In this document: one piece after another, positions 1 through 10,237 of the stretch | Layout of the letters: each line of letters starts with the position of its first letter | How positions within the stretch are numbered: the first letter of the stretch is position 1 | NCBI RefSeq assembly: GCF_003711515.1 | Contig: NW_021167083.1 | Location: 751,464-815,463 of the forward strand | Source of the DNA: Sodiomyces alkalinus F11 | Lineage: Eukaryota > Ascomycota > Sordariomycetes > Glomerellales > Plectosphaerellaceae | Direction: 5' to 3' | Length of the DNA: 64,000 nucleotides | Notes under the pieces: model-generated | Databases searched by the model: none | Seen by the model: the letters and a program-made list of their open reading frames with translations, nothing else | Told to the model about the DNA's origin: nothing | Translations under genes and position numbers: made by a program

Positions 1-2139
1 GACAGAGGAAGCTGAACGCAGCGGCGGGTATCATTAGTGAAGAGTATGAGGAGGAAGACGGTGGCCAAGGTGGCGACGACGGGGGCGACGACGACGACGA
101 CGACGAATCAACAGACAGCGAGCCAGAAGGCGGGGAGGGACCGCCCCTGGTTCATGTTCTCAACCTGGTTAACACGAAGCAGGATAAGACGGTAAAGAGA
201 GGTGCCGTGGTGAAGGCCATGGCCATATGCACGCGCCATCCGTTCCTACATATTTACAAGGTAAGGACACCCCTTTTCGTCCCAGAGGCTAGACATATAG
301 TCTACTCCTCGTTCCGTTTAAACCCCCGCGGTATAAGGTGCAAGGCCAGCTAAAACTATGCTTAAAGCCCCTGTTGCTGCTTGCACTAGAAGAATACTTT
401 AAGTCGCCCGTGCCAGAAACACTGGCCATGTTGTACGACGCCGTTAATGCCATGGATCTGTCGCTCATGCCCAAGTTGAGTTTACTTGAAAGACATCTGT
501 TATTAGCCAGCGACGACAAGGACCTCTTCGTGGAGAAATTCGAACAAATGATTGAAATGCGCCTCGCCGAAGACCGCGGCGAGCCGCTCCCCGAGCCATC
601 GCTGGATGACAGCCAACAGCCCCCGAAACGACCAGACATCTCGAGAGCGGGAACGAAGGAATACATCGAGGGCCAGGGGCAGAGCCAGTCGAAGTACTCG
701 GTTCCCCGGGACACGCACGAATTCGAGAGCAAGGTCATGTACAAGGGCATTCCCATCCCCATCAAGGTGCCGGTCGCCATCATGCCGGAGACGGTGGGCG
801 ACTTCTCCCTGATCAAGCTCATCCAGAAGTTCTCCGAGCAGCACAGCAAGTCGCCGCAGCCATTCCCCCTGCATCCGCACCTCACCACCAACGGCCCCAA
901 CACACATCCCATCGTTGTGCTTGTCAACGCCCTTCTCACGCAGAAGCGCGTGATCTTCTTGGGACATAACATGCCCTCCGGGGACGTGGCGGAGGCCGTG
1001 CTCGCCGCTTGCGCCCTAGCATCCGGGGGCACTCTGCGCGGTTTCACCCGGCACGCCTTCCCGTACACCGACCTGACTAAAGTGGACGACCTGCTCCGAG
1101 TCCCCGGCTTCATCGCCGGCGTCACGAACCCGACGTTCGAGATGCATCCGGAATGGTGGGACGTCCTGTGCGATCTGCCGTCGGGCCGGGTCAAGATCAG
1201 CAGCAAAACCGACCCTGCCGCCGTGACCGAAGGCATGGTGTATTTCCAGCAGCAGAATCCTTCGTTTGCCGGGCTGGTGGGGGGCACGTCCAAGGTCTCG
1301 GCGGAAACCGACCTGACGGGCGACGCGGCCTTTATGCGGGAGGTTTTGAAATGCATCGCCGCCCGGCGCGGCGAGCGCGTCATCCGGGCGATGTGGAGGG
1401 ATTGGGTCATCAAGTTTACCCGCATCGCAGCCGCCTTCGAAGAGTCCGTGTACGGCGCGAGTGCTCTGTACATTGGCGGCGACGACGCCGAGACCGGGTC
1501 AGGACCCGGGGTAGTAAGCGGGCACGGCTATGTGTGGGCAGATGAGCAGTCGAAGCAGAAGGAGCTAGCGGGCAACGTGACGAGGATTGAGGGGTGGAGG
1601 AATACCAGGAGCTACTACAGCTTCATTCAGGTACGCTGAGCCGAAAACACTCGGAAACACGGGGGAGGGCATCATCTACCTGTTGCGTGAAAAAAGGTTA
1701 TGCTAACACGAACCGGCGGCGAAAACAGGATCTTGCGCAGCTCTACACAGTACGCCCACTCAAAGGCCTCGACCTCCACCACATGCACGACCGGCTACGG
1801 ACGCAGCGGCTGAACCCGGCCCAGAGCAAGGAGATCTACATGGCGTTCGCCAAGCACGTGCACACCTACGACGAGATCTGCCTCCTGCTGACCGTGGCGC
1901 CGGAGTCGCACGCCGGCCTGTTCTACGTGGCGCTCGGGCTCTTCCACAAGGACCGCGAGGTGCGCGTCTACACGGCCGAGCTGCTGGACCGCATCAGCGA
2001 GCACGAGGCGGGGAAGCGGTGGTGGAAGTCGCTCAGCCGGTTCGAGAAGCTGGCGTACATGCGCGTCCGCAAGGAGATGGATGGGGAGATGAGAGTCAAA
2101 GGCGGCCTGAGCCCGGAGCTGGAGCGGAGGATTAGCTAG
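1..2139 (+). CDS. AFI1: Afi1/MesA-type DENN-domain polarity protein, 5'-partial
   Basis: Proposed exons are <3-260, 368-1630 and 1729-2139, all joining in phase 0. The donors are gtaagg and gtacgc, and a tgctaac branch site precedes the second acceptor. The window opens inside the first coding segment, so the N-terminus is missing. That segment has an Asp/Glu-rich stretch and then the conserved block around HPFLHIYK, which continues as [12 protein letters not shown] after the first intron. Further blocks ([34 protein letters not shown] and [13 protein letters not shown]) match the docking/DENN core of the Afi1/MesA family. Yeast Afi1 interacts with the Arf3 GTPase, and Aspergillus MesA helps place polarity components at hyphal tips, so a role at the growing tip is inferred. 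The first acceptor could instead lie a few codons upstream (338 or 350). The gene is convergent with the next one. Confidence 0.85.
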
Positions 2140-2593
2140 GAGGCCTGCTGGAGCGAGCTCGAGACATCGGCTTTTGGAGTTGGACAATCACCCCCTTACA
2201 ATTCTCTCTTGCCTTTCTTTTTATCTTTTCGGGTCGGGCCATTCATTTATTGGACTTGATCTTCTCATATCGACAAGGCGTGTAGGCGACGGACGCATCT
2301 TTTCTCTACTTCACCGGCACTTCGCCGGTGGTCTCTCACCAAGGAGGCGGAGCTCTGGCATTTACCCCCGGTTTTTTGCATGATGGGAGGAAAGTGACGG
2401 GATATCATCTAAGCCTCATTATTTTCATCCTCATAGACAGGAGCGTTGTGTGTCTTCGATATAGCGGTGGTGTTTTATTACGCGCATCTGCATCAACCAT
2501 TTAGTGACGTCTTTGGCGTTATCTTCGTCTATAGTTCTTGTCGCTTCAATATTCCCATTTCCTTGCATCGTTCATTCCCCTGTTGCTTCCTAG
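2140..2593. other. Intergenic, tail-to-tail
   Basis: This 454-bp space separates the stop codons of the Afi1-like gene and the S-formylglutathione hydrolase gene. It should hold both 3' UTRs. No other gene, repeat or RNA was recognised. Confidence 0.6.
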
Positions 2594-3586
2594 TTATAGG
2601 CCCAGAAACTTTGCAGCGTGGTTGACGTGGTCGTGTTGGAAAGTGGCCATGAAGAAGTACGAGTGATCATAACCCTGCGGAGAGAATATCGATTAGTATC
2701 ACTCCCCGTTTGCAACAGACAATAGTAGATGGGGGCCGACTTACCTCCTGGTACCGCAGTTCCAATCCCTCAATACCGGCATCCTTGACTGCCTTTTCAA
2801 AGTTCTCGGGAAGGAGCTGGCCCTGCTTGTAAAAGTTGTCGCCCGTCCCCTTCAAGAAACGACATTGGTGGTTAGCAAAAGAAAGGAATGCCTCAAGAAG
2901 AAAAGCACTACACGTACGACATCAATAAGGGCATTCAGAGGCCCCTTCCACCCCTTAACCAGCTCGGTAGCGTCGTGCTTCTTCCACTCCTCCCTATCGT
3001 CGCCAAGGTAGCCCGAGAAGGCCTTCTCGCCCCAGGGGCAGCGCGAAGGGTTGGCGATGGGGGCGAAGGCGCTGACGCTGCGGTACTTGCCGGGGTACTT
3101 GAGGTAGAGGGACAGGGCGCCGTGGCCGCCCATGGAGTGGCCGGTGATGGAGAGGCGGGACGGGTCGAGCTTGCCGGCGAACTCGCGGAAGACGAGGTCC
3201 GGGAGCTCGGTGGTCAGGTAGGACTCCATCTGGTAGTTCTGGGCGTAGGGCGCGCGGGTGGCGTCGATGTAGAAGGAGGCGGCCTCGCCGAAGTCGTAGG
3301 CGTCGTTGGCGCCGGGGATGTCGAGCCCCCGCGGGGAAGTGTCCGGGAAGAGGAGGGCCAGGCCGCGGGCCGAGGCGCTGGATTGCAGGAAGGCCTTCTC
3401 GGTCGCGTTGTCGGGGGTGCAGGTCAGGCCTGAGAGGTACATCAGGAGGGGGACGGCCTTGGTGGAGGACTGCGGCGGGAGGTAGAGGTTCAGGGCCATG
3501 TCGGTGCCGGTCACGGCGGATTTGTGGGATAGTTTGAGGAGTTGGCCGCCAAAGGAGGCGATGGTCGCTTTCGTTGTGAAGGCCAT
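2594..3586 (-). CDS. S-formylglutathione hydrolase
   Basis: Three exons on the minus strand (3586-2918, 2849-2745, 2674-2594) give 284 residues, the usual size for the family. The introns have gtacgt and gtaagt donors, and gctaac and actaat branch sites. The enzyme hydrolyses S-formylglutathione to formate and glutathione, the last step of glutathione-dependent formaldehyde detoxification in the cytosol. The esterase nucleophile motif GHSMGGHG is at residues 149-156 (Ser151). The other triad residues fit Asp227 in GTGDNF and His262 in GYDHSYFF. The FPDTSPRG block near residue 80 is also typical of esterase D. The last 27 codons sit in a short third exon that an ORF scan alone would miss. The start is the first ATG in frame and gives the expected N-terminus. 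Confidence 0.93.
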
Positions 3587-4892
3587 GATGGAGGTGTTCG
3601 GGAAGTACGCTTGGTGCTTCGTACCGCAACAAGGGGTGGTGATGATATTGAAGTCAGGGGGTTCCGAGGGACGCGTAAAGAGGCTGTCGGTTGAAGTCTG
3701 CGGGAGGGGTTCAGAGAGTGCGAAAGTATAAGAACCTTTCCTCCAGGAGAAGGCCGAGATATCGCCTCTGTTATCAATTCAATTAGGGGAAATTACGTAT
3801 AGAAGCCGAGTGGAGGTCATACAGAGAGGGGGAGTTACACTCCCGGCACCTTGGAGTAGTGAAAGGTGGGAAGTTTCGAGGACTCCGCTGCGGTGACCCC
3901 ACCAGCAGACCCCGCCCTTCAATTCGGTGGATGGCTCCGGACTGGCGTCATACCTTACCTTTAGGTACCTTAAGGTAGCTTGCTCATCAAGACAGTGGCT
4001 TAGGTAATATCATTTGATATCAACTGAGGTGTTCTCCGGAAATGTTCCTTTCTCGTCGACAGTAGCTATTAGCTACCTTAGGTGTGGACCTGGTCCATAC
4101 CCCATGAAGCAGTTCTCCTGGTCTTATTCCAGTTCAAAAAGTCAACGTACTAGAGCGACCTAGATGGCTTTGATCTGAGAACGGTGGCATCAGATTACCT
4201 GGCTAAAATTAAGATCTGTAGTCATCTATGGTATGCCACCCTGTCTCTCTTGAACTGGAGGTTATTTCCTGGAGGAAGTCGTTCTTGACAGTGGAATGTC
4301 GAGACTTGAATACCCTCCCCAGCAAGCTGAAGCCTTCGGAGAGTACCAGGATTCATCCTGACGTCTATCGAATGCCGTGTCTCGGAGTATCGACTCTTTT
4401 CCTCGTTACTCTAACGTGGTCAAGCCATGCCACACTGCATTCTTCCTGGATTCCCGACGGCTTTTTTTTTTGTGTCGCCATCTGCCTCACAATCGTACAT
4501 TAAAACCCCCGTGGGAGAACTGTCGACGGTCTGTCGACTGGGTACTTGCTGAGATCATGGAGCTTTAAAGCCAGAGCTCAAAGGGGCGTCCTGACCCTTT
4601 ATGCCGAAGCATATGGTGCAGAGCTCTGTCAGTTCGAGCCAAACAGATATTCGAGAGTGAACCGCAATGGATTGTCACGCAAGAACACTGCAGCAACTCG
4701 ACTAAGTCTCTCTCAAAATCAGATTTCTTTCCTGAAACGCCTCGCTAGTATACTCAGTTGGTAGCACACTGGTGCAAATGAGAAAAAAAGGCCACCGTAG
4801 CCAAATCAGCAGAGCAGGTGTTAGAAGAAGGGAATTGCCGTGTCTCGATTCGACTCGGAGCTTTCCGTAGCTTGGTCCGACCTGTTACCACC
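3587..4892. other. Intergenic, no gene recognised
   Basis: This 1.3-kb spacer separates the S-formylglutathione hydrolase promoter from the RPB6 3' end. It holds a short run of the dispersed TACCTTAGGTA repeat near 3951-3980. Several frames of 60-90 codons are present, but none resembles a known family. A tRNA-like stretch near 4740 was examined and rejected. Confidence 0.5.
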
Positions 4893-5579
4893 TCACTGGA
4901 GCAACTCTTCGCAGGTCCAGTCCTCGTAGCTGAGGGAGCAATGTTGTCAGCTACCTAATCATTATGGGAAGAACGCTGTCCAATCTCGCAGCCATCGACT
5001 TACTATCCGTCCGGCATGTACCGGCGCACAATGAGAGGGATCTTCTTTTCACGAAGCTCCTTGATCGCGATTTGCAGGGGATCCGTCTCGCCCTCGAGGT
5101 CGACAAGCACAGGAGCATTCATGCTGATTGGAAGTAGGCGCATCAGTCCGACGCTCTTCTCTCCCATTGTTTGTTTCTCCCACCCCTCAAGACAACCTAC
5201 CTGATCTGCAGGGCCCTCGTCCCTAGGATGCGCGCCCTCTCGTACTTGGTCATGTATGGTGTCGTGGTCCTCTGGTCGTCGGGAATCTTCTTGTCCTTGT
5301 GTGCCTGTGTGCTGCTCTTGCCTGCGTTGGCCGCCGCCGAAGGGTCGCCCGATGCAACCACGTTGTCCGCGTCTTCCTCGCCTTCCTGGTCACGACCGAC
5401 TTGCTCATCGTCTACCATCTCCGGGTCGTAGTAGTCGGGCTGGTCGTCCTCTTCAAGGACGGGCTCGTCACTGCATCCAAGGTTAGACGCGTAAAAAGAT
5501 CTCTAACGTGGCTGGTTCCCCAGAGTACGGTCACATACGCGCCGCCCATGCCATAGTTGTCGTCACCGAAGTCAGACAT
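4893..5579 (-). CDS. RPO26: RNA polymerases I, II and III subunit Rpb6 (ABC23)
   Basis: Four exons on the minus strand (5579-5539, 5470-5201, 5123-5004, 4929-4893) assemble to 155 residues, the same length as yeast Rpo26. Donors are gtatgt, gtaggt and gtaagt; the first intron has a ctaac branch site. The protein starts [10 protein letters not shown] and has an acidic N-terminal half. It then carries the conserved core [39 protein letters not shown] and [11 protein letters not shown], and ends [12 protein letters not shown]. Rpb6 is shared by all three nuclear polymerases and contacts the clamp. The final 37-nt exon is supported by the conserved EDW..EEL ending; without it the protein stops right after MPDG. 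The gene is divergent from the TFIIIA-like gene. Confidence 0.95.
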
Positions 5580-6046
5580 TTTGACTTTTTGGACAGATGA
5601 TGTTGGACGAGTTCTGGTCGGGTTCAAAAGTCGCTATCGTCGTGTAATTCGTTGGTCGGCTGGTGGGGAAGTGAAGTGAAGAATGGCTGTTAATGAAGAT
5701 GAAAAAAAAAAGAAAAGAAAAAAAAAAAGGACAAGCGCAAGGCTGCGATGCGCAAGGATTTGCTATCGTCGGCCCTGCACTAGCGTCAATCACCAACATG
5801 GGTCGGCTTAAAGGTACCTTACATAAGCCACCACAGCCACGCACAATCGCTTGGGACGGTCCATGTGGCTTTGAAGCCCCACACGCACAACCGTTGCATT
5901 AAGATTAAGTGGAATTAAAAAAGTGACGCTCACCGCCTAGAATTCTGCCGGTCAAGATATGTCAAGCTAGGATCGAGTTGTCGGGCCTGGAATCCTCATC
6001 CTGCTCAGCCGTTTCGGCCTTGGACAGCCGAATGGTGTAGCCGACC
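5580..6046. promoter_or_regulatory. Bidirectional promoter region, RPB6 / TFIIIA
   Basis: These 467 bp lie between the start codons of the minus-strand RPB6 gene and the plus-strand TFIIIA-like gene, so both promoters and 5' UTRs must fit here. The region contains an A-rich tract at about 5700-5730 and a short AAAGGTACCTTA palindrome near 5809. No specific factor-binding site is claimed. Confidence 0.6.
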
Positions 6047-7801
6047 ATGTCGAAGCGTAAAGCCGAAGCAGACATCGGCGGAATTGGGGCTGAAATCGAG
6101 GGTCCTGTTTCTAAAAGGCTTCTGGTCGAAGCTCCGGAGCCTATGGGTTAGTCCGCTCTACCAACATACCAAGCTCCATGTATTCGCTAATGGCCGAACG
6201 GAACCTCAGACGCCCAGAGTCATGACCACGACGAATATGACGATTCTACGAGCTCCTCCGGGGACACGGCAACCAAGGCAGATACAGTCTACACGGCTAC
6301 TACAACAGTCTCCAACCGGTCACGCAAATTCCCATCTGACCTCAAAATCATCAAGTGCACCTACCCGGACTGCGAGAAGACCTTCAACCGACCTGCCCGC
6401 CTAGCAGCCCACCTCCGGTCTCACACAGATGATCGGCCTTTTACCTGCACATACGATGGCTGCGACAAATCGTACCGAGAGGAGAAGCACCTGCGCCAGC
6501 ACATCAAAGGCTCCCATACGCAAGAGCGTGCCTACACATGCACTACGGGCGGCTGCAACAAGTCCTTCTTGACCGCCACACGCCTCCGCCGACATCAGGA
6601 GGTTCACACCGGTCAGGAGCGTTATCGCTGCCGCGAATACCCGCCCTGCGACCAGAGCTTCCGCAAGCACAGCACGTTGCAGCGCCATATTCGTGCCGAA
6701 CACCAAGGCGGGCCCGCCTTCCTGTGCTCCGAAACCGGGTGCGGCGCTGGCTTCGACTCCCAGGGCGCCCTGCGGAATCACAAGAAGCGCGAACACAGCG
6801 AACCCAGCTTCTGGTGCGACGAGTGCGCGCAGGAGGTAGGCGAGGATGGCAAGCCGCGGCGTGTTGGATTCGTCTCCCTCCTGCACCTGCAGACGCACAT
6901 ACGCAAGGAGCACCTGAACTGCATCTTCTGCGACCAGAGATGCAAAGGCCAGGGCGAGCTTGAAAAGCACGTCGAGCTTCATCATTCCGATATCCCGCTC
7001 AACGCGCGCAAAACGATCCAGTGCACGTGGGACGGCTGTGGGAAGAAGTTTACCAAAAAGAACAACCTGAATGCGCATGTCCGTTCCGTTCATCAGGGTG
7101 TTCGATTTATATGTGGCCGGGTTGACCATTCGGGCACGGCTGACCTGAGCACCTGGTGGTCCAATGAACAGGGCTGTGGTGCCAGTTTCGTGACGAAGGG
7201 CAACCTCGAGATACACATCCGACACGTCCATCTTGGTGTCCAGCGACCAGGCCCCGTTCTCACAGCATCAACAGAGTGCGGCAGCACACAGAGGAAGTGC
7301 AAGAAACCGACCGAGAATATCATCGATGCCATCACGGGCGTCAACCGAAATGTTGCTTGCACCGTCCCCGGCTGCTCGGAGCGATTCATTCGCCACTATG
7401 ACTTGGAGCAACACCTGGCCAACCACCCAGACGTGTCCACACCCTCCCTGGAGCGACGTGGCGATTCCGAATCTAATGATGCGGCGCGCATTGAATCCGT
7501 CGCGTGCGGTGCAGCTGGCGGCGATGCTGCCATTGACGGCGCCCACCGCGCCATGCCGGAACTGCCTTTCCTAGGCATGACGCAGACGATCGCGTACCGC
7601 AACGAGCCCTCTGCGCCAATGGGATCTATGTTCCCTCCCTTTCCGGACGATGAGCAGTTCTGGTTCGGCGCCGGGGACGACTTCGATTTTGACGTCCCAG
7701 GTGGGGGTGATGCCTCCTGGCAGCGAGACGAGGCGGAAATGCGTGCCCTTATTGACGGGGAACTCGATAAGCTTATTGACCCTGCTTTGGGAGGGGCTTA
7801 A
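6047..7801 (+). CDS. Multi-C2H2 zinc-finger protein, TFIIIA-like
   Basis: Two exons (6047-6146 and 6210-7801; donor gttagt, acceptor ctcag) encode 563 residues. About ten C2H2 fingers run from residue 82 to about 438, for example CTYPDCEKTF...HLRSH, CTTGGCNKSF...HQEVH and CTVPGCSERF...HLANH. The finger count, variable linkers and the C-x4-C fingers (CTWDGCGKKF) match fungal TFIIIA, which binds the internal control region of 5S rRNA genes and recruits TFIIIC/TFIIIB. Fingers 6 and 9 contain insertions between the cysteine and histidine pairs, as is common in fast-evolving fungal TFIIIA. The C-terminal ~125 residues are acidic and low in structure, possibly an activation tail. Exon 1 encodes a basic MSKRK start that could be a nuclear signal. 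A different multi-finger factor is possible, but the layout favours TFIIIA. Confidence 0.8.
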
Positions 7802-8540
7802 GCTGTGCAGCAAGGGAAAATGGTTGTTCTGTACAGAAAGGCCAGAAAAAAAAAAGGAAGAATTATATTCTAATGACCGGTGGTGCTGTGAGAGGTTGGC
7901 GCACAATGGGCACGATGTAATGACGAATCTACTGATACCCAGCTTGATAGCTTATGAAGGCCATTACCGGCGATTGATAACTTGCGGGCTTATGATTCGG
8001 GATTCCCCCGTGCATCTTGCAGATGTGCATATTTGACGTATCATATGCCATCATGTTCTCCAGGTATGCGTGCACAGAACTGGCGGTCAGTGATTCCGAC
8101 ATCACAGCGTCATGGTGTCATGGTACTCTTGACGCCCTGATATATCAACCTAAGGATGTTCATTAGTTGCTACTTGGTCTACATTTTTTTTGTATGCTCG
8201 TTTTCGTCAGAGCTACCCAAAAGTTCATTTCCTACATGATAAAACCCACGTCCACAATGCGAGCACCTAAACTCCACTATCTATATGCCGGAGAACCTGC
8301 TTCATAAAAAGCCTATCCATATTTGCCTTATCCCTCGTCAAGAACCGTCCCTTCCTTGAACGTGTCATAAGATTGCCAAAGCCAAAAAAGTGAAGAAGGA
8401 AAAAGGGAAAAGAAAATGTATATGCCACTCCTTCGCATGCGCAGTCTCAGAGCTAATGAAGGACAAAACAAACGTCCAGAAAACGGTCCAGGTTCTCCGA
8501 AAACCCCCGCCTTTTTCCAACCCTATGCGAGAAAAAGTCA
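7802..8540. other. Intergenic, tail-to-tail
   Basis: This 739-bp space lies between the stop codons of the TFIIIA-like and ZIP transporter genes. It is AT-richer than the flanking coding DNA, and only 3' UTR sequence is expected. Nothing else was recognised. Confidence 0.5.
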
Positions 8541-10237
8541 TCATTGAGACGCGATGGCGCTGCTTACACCAAGCAACGCCATGCCGAGGAACCCAAAGAG
8601 GAGGCACAGGTTACGGTTGTGATCGAGACACAGCGCCTCGGCAAATAGCTGCAGACCCACACTGACCATAATGCCCGCGGTAACGGCGAACATGCAAGCG
8701 TAGGCGACGGCGTCGGGCGAGAGGTGGGTGCGGTGAGCAACGCGGAACCAGAGGACGGCGATAGCGGCGCCCAGGGGCTGGGAGAGGCCGCCCAGCAGGG
8801 AAGACCAGACGAGGGCGCGGAGGCGCGAGCCCAGAGCCATGTATAGGGGGAGGGCCATGGCGAAGCCCTCGGTGATGTTATGGACGAAGAGGGCCATGAA
8901 GACGCTGAAGCCCAGCGTAGGGCTGGCGTGGTTGGTGGCGTAGGTGATGAAGCCTTCGGGGAATTTGTGCAGGGCGATGGCGATGGACGTCTGGAGGCCG
9001 AGGGAGAGGAAGGCGTTGGCGGGGACGTGGTGATGGTGTTGTGCCTCGACGTCACCGTCGCCTGGAGAGTAGTCGCTGCTGCTTGGGGTCTCCATCTCGT
9101 CTCCTCCCGCTGCGGCCGTGTCAGGTGGATCGCGCGATGCCGCGCTGTGGCTGCGATTGCCGGGGCTGATGGGCATGTCGATGGTCGCTGCAGCAGGATG
9201 CGCATCGCGATGGGCATCGGGTGTCCCGGTGGAGGTACGCAGAAGCGACGTTGGTCGGGATGAGTTCAAAGATCGGTTGCTGACGTGTTTGAAACACTCC
9301 TGGCCACATGGATCTGAATAGCCATAGCAGGCGCCTCCTTGATCGCAGTTGCACTTGGTGTCCTTGACAAAGGAGATGACGCGCTTCTGCACTTGAGTGA
9401 TGGACGGGCGATGGTTGACAGAGGCCGGTCGGGTCTTGATGGCTGGCTTGGACAATGTATTTTGTGTCGTGTCAAGATGTAGGCCAGCGGCCAGTCGGCC
9501 GCCGCTGCGTTCTTCAGTGTGGGCGTTGAGGAGCGGCGTGGTCTCGACTGGGTGGCCGTTAGCAAGATCGTGGTGGTGGTGGTGGTGGTGATGCGGCGGC
9601 CCGTCAGGGATGGTGGTCCGAGAGGAATTATGACGATCAGCGTGGTGTAGTGAGAAGTGTTGTCGGCTAAGACTTCTGGCGTGGTGTTTCGGTCCATCGT
9701 GTGTGTGATCGCAGTCGACGACGTGGGAGGGCATGTACCGATGCAGAACTCGAGAAACGAACTGGATCCCGACGAAGCCGCCAACGAAGCATCCCATCAT
9801 AATGGCACCTGCTGTCTGATCTGAGTAGCCAGCGCTAAGGAGGTATGACTTGGACTCGGGGAGCATGCTGTAGAGGGCGGAAAATGTCTGGAAGATGCCG
9901 AGTCAGTCGGGCTGCCAAATGGTCGCGGACTTTTTGGTAGATGTCGCAGACTTAACATACCATCACTCCGAAGCTCAAGCTCAGAGCGCAAGCGAGAAAT
10001 GCATTGCTATCTTGAATGCGGAAATTCGCTTTCCCAGGAACTATGCGGGATATGAGAAGATCGACGTAAATGATGGAGGCGCCGGCGGTACAAGCTGTCA
10101 AGGCGAAGAAGTTTGTGAGCAAACGGGTTACTGCCGAGTCGGGGAGAAAGGGGAAACTGGAAAGAAAGCCTACCTATTCCGCTCACAATGCACATAATCC
10201 ATCCCTTCGTGTCATTATCTAGTCCATGTCGCTCCAT
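8541..10237 (-). CDS. ZRT3: ZIP-family zinc transporter, ZRT3-like
   Basis: Three exons on the minus strand (10237-10174, 10094-9961, 9887-8541) give 514 residues. Donors are gtaggc and gtatgt. The first two exons encode the N-terminal membrane segments (TAGASIIYVDLLI and NAFLACALSLSFGVM). The two metal-site helices carry HKFPEG (about 373-378) and HNITEG (about 402-407), the ZIP signature. Between the membrane halves is a long hydrophilic loop with an eight-histidine run (about 165-172) and a Cys-rich segment (KCNCDQGGACYGYSDPCGQEC). These features match the fungal ZRT3 group, which releases stored zinc from the vacuole to the cytosol. Vacuolar location is inferred from the family. The His- and Cys-rich loop may sense or bind zinc. 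Regulation by a Zap1-like factor is possible, but no site was identified. Confidence 0.88.
9571..9596. repeat. GTG/CAC microsatellite inside ZIP transporter
   Basis: A near-perfect tggtgg run encodes the poly-histidine stretch of the cytosolic or lumenal loop on the minus strand. It is length-unstable sequence inside a coding exon. Confidence 0.7.

Noticed and set aside
289..1473. 394-codon minus-strand frame opposite the Afi1-like gene
   Set aside because: Antisense shadow of a GC-rich conserved coding exon; its sequence has no domain character. Similar long antisense frames oppose NUC1, DGAT1, PEX8, the glycosyltransferase and the HOS4-like gene.
4228..4503. 91-codon plus-strand frame
   Set aside because: No family resemblance, no conserved motif, and composition like the surrounding non-coding DNA.
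4735..4860. tRNA-like stretch (ctcagttggtagcac then gattcgactcgg)
   Set aside because: It recalls a D-arm and a T-loop, but the parts are about 100 bp apart, there is no 7-bp acceptor stem and no anticodon arm could be paired.
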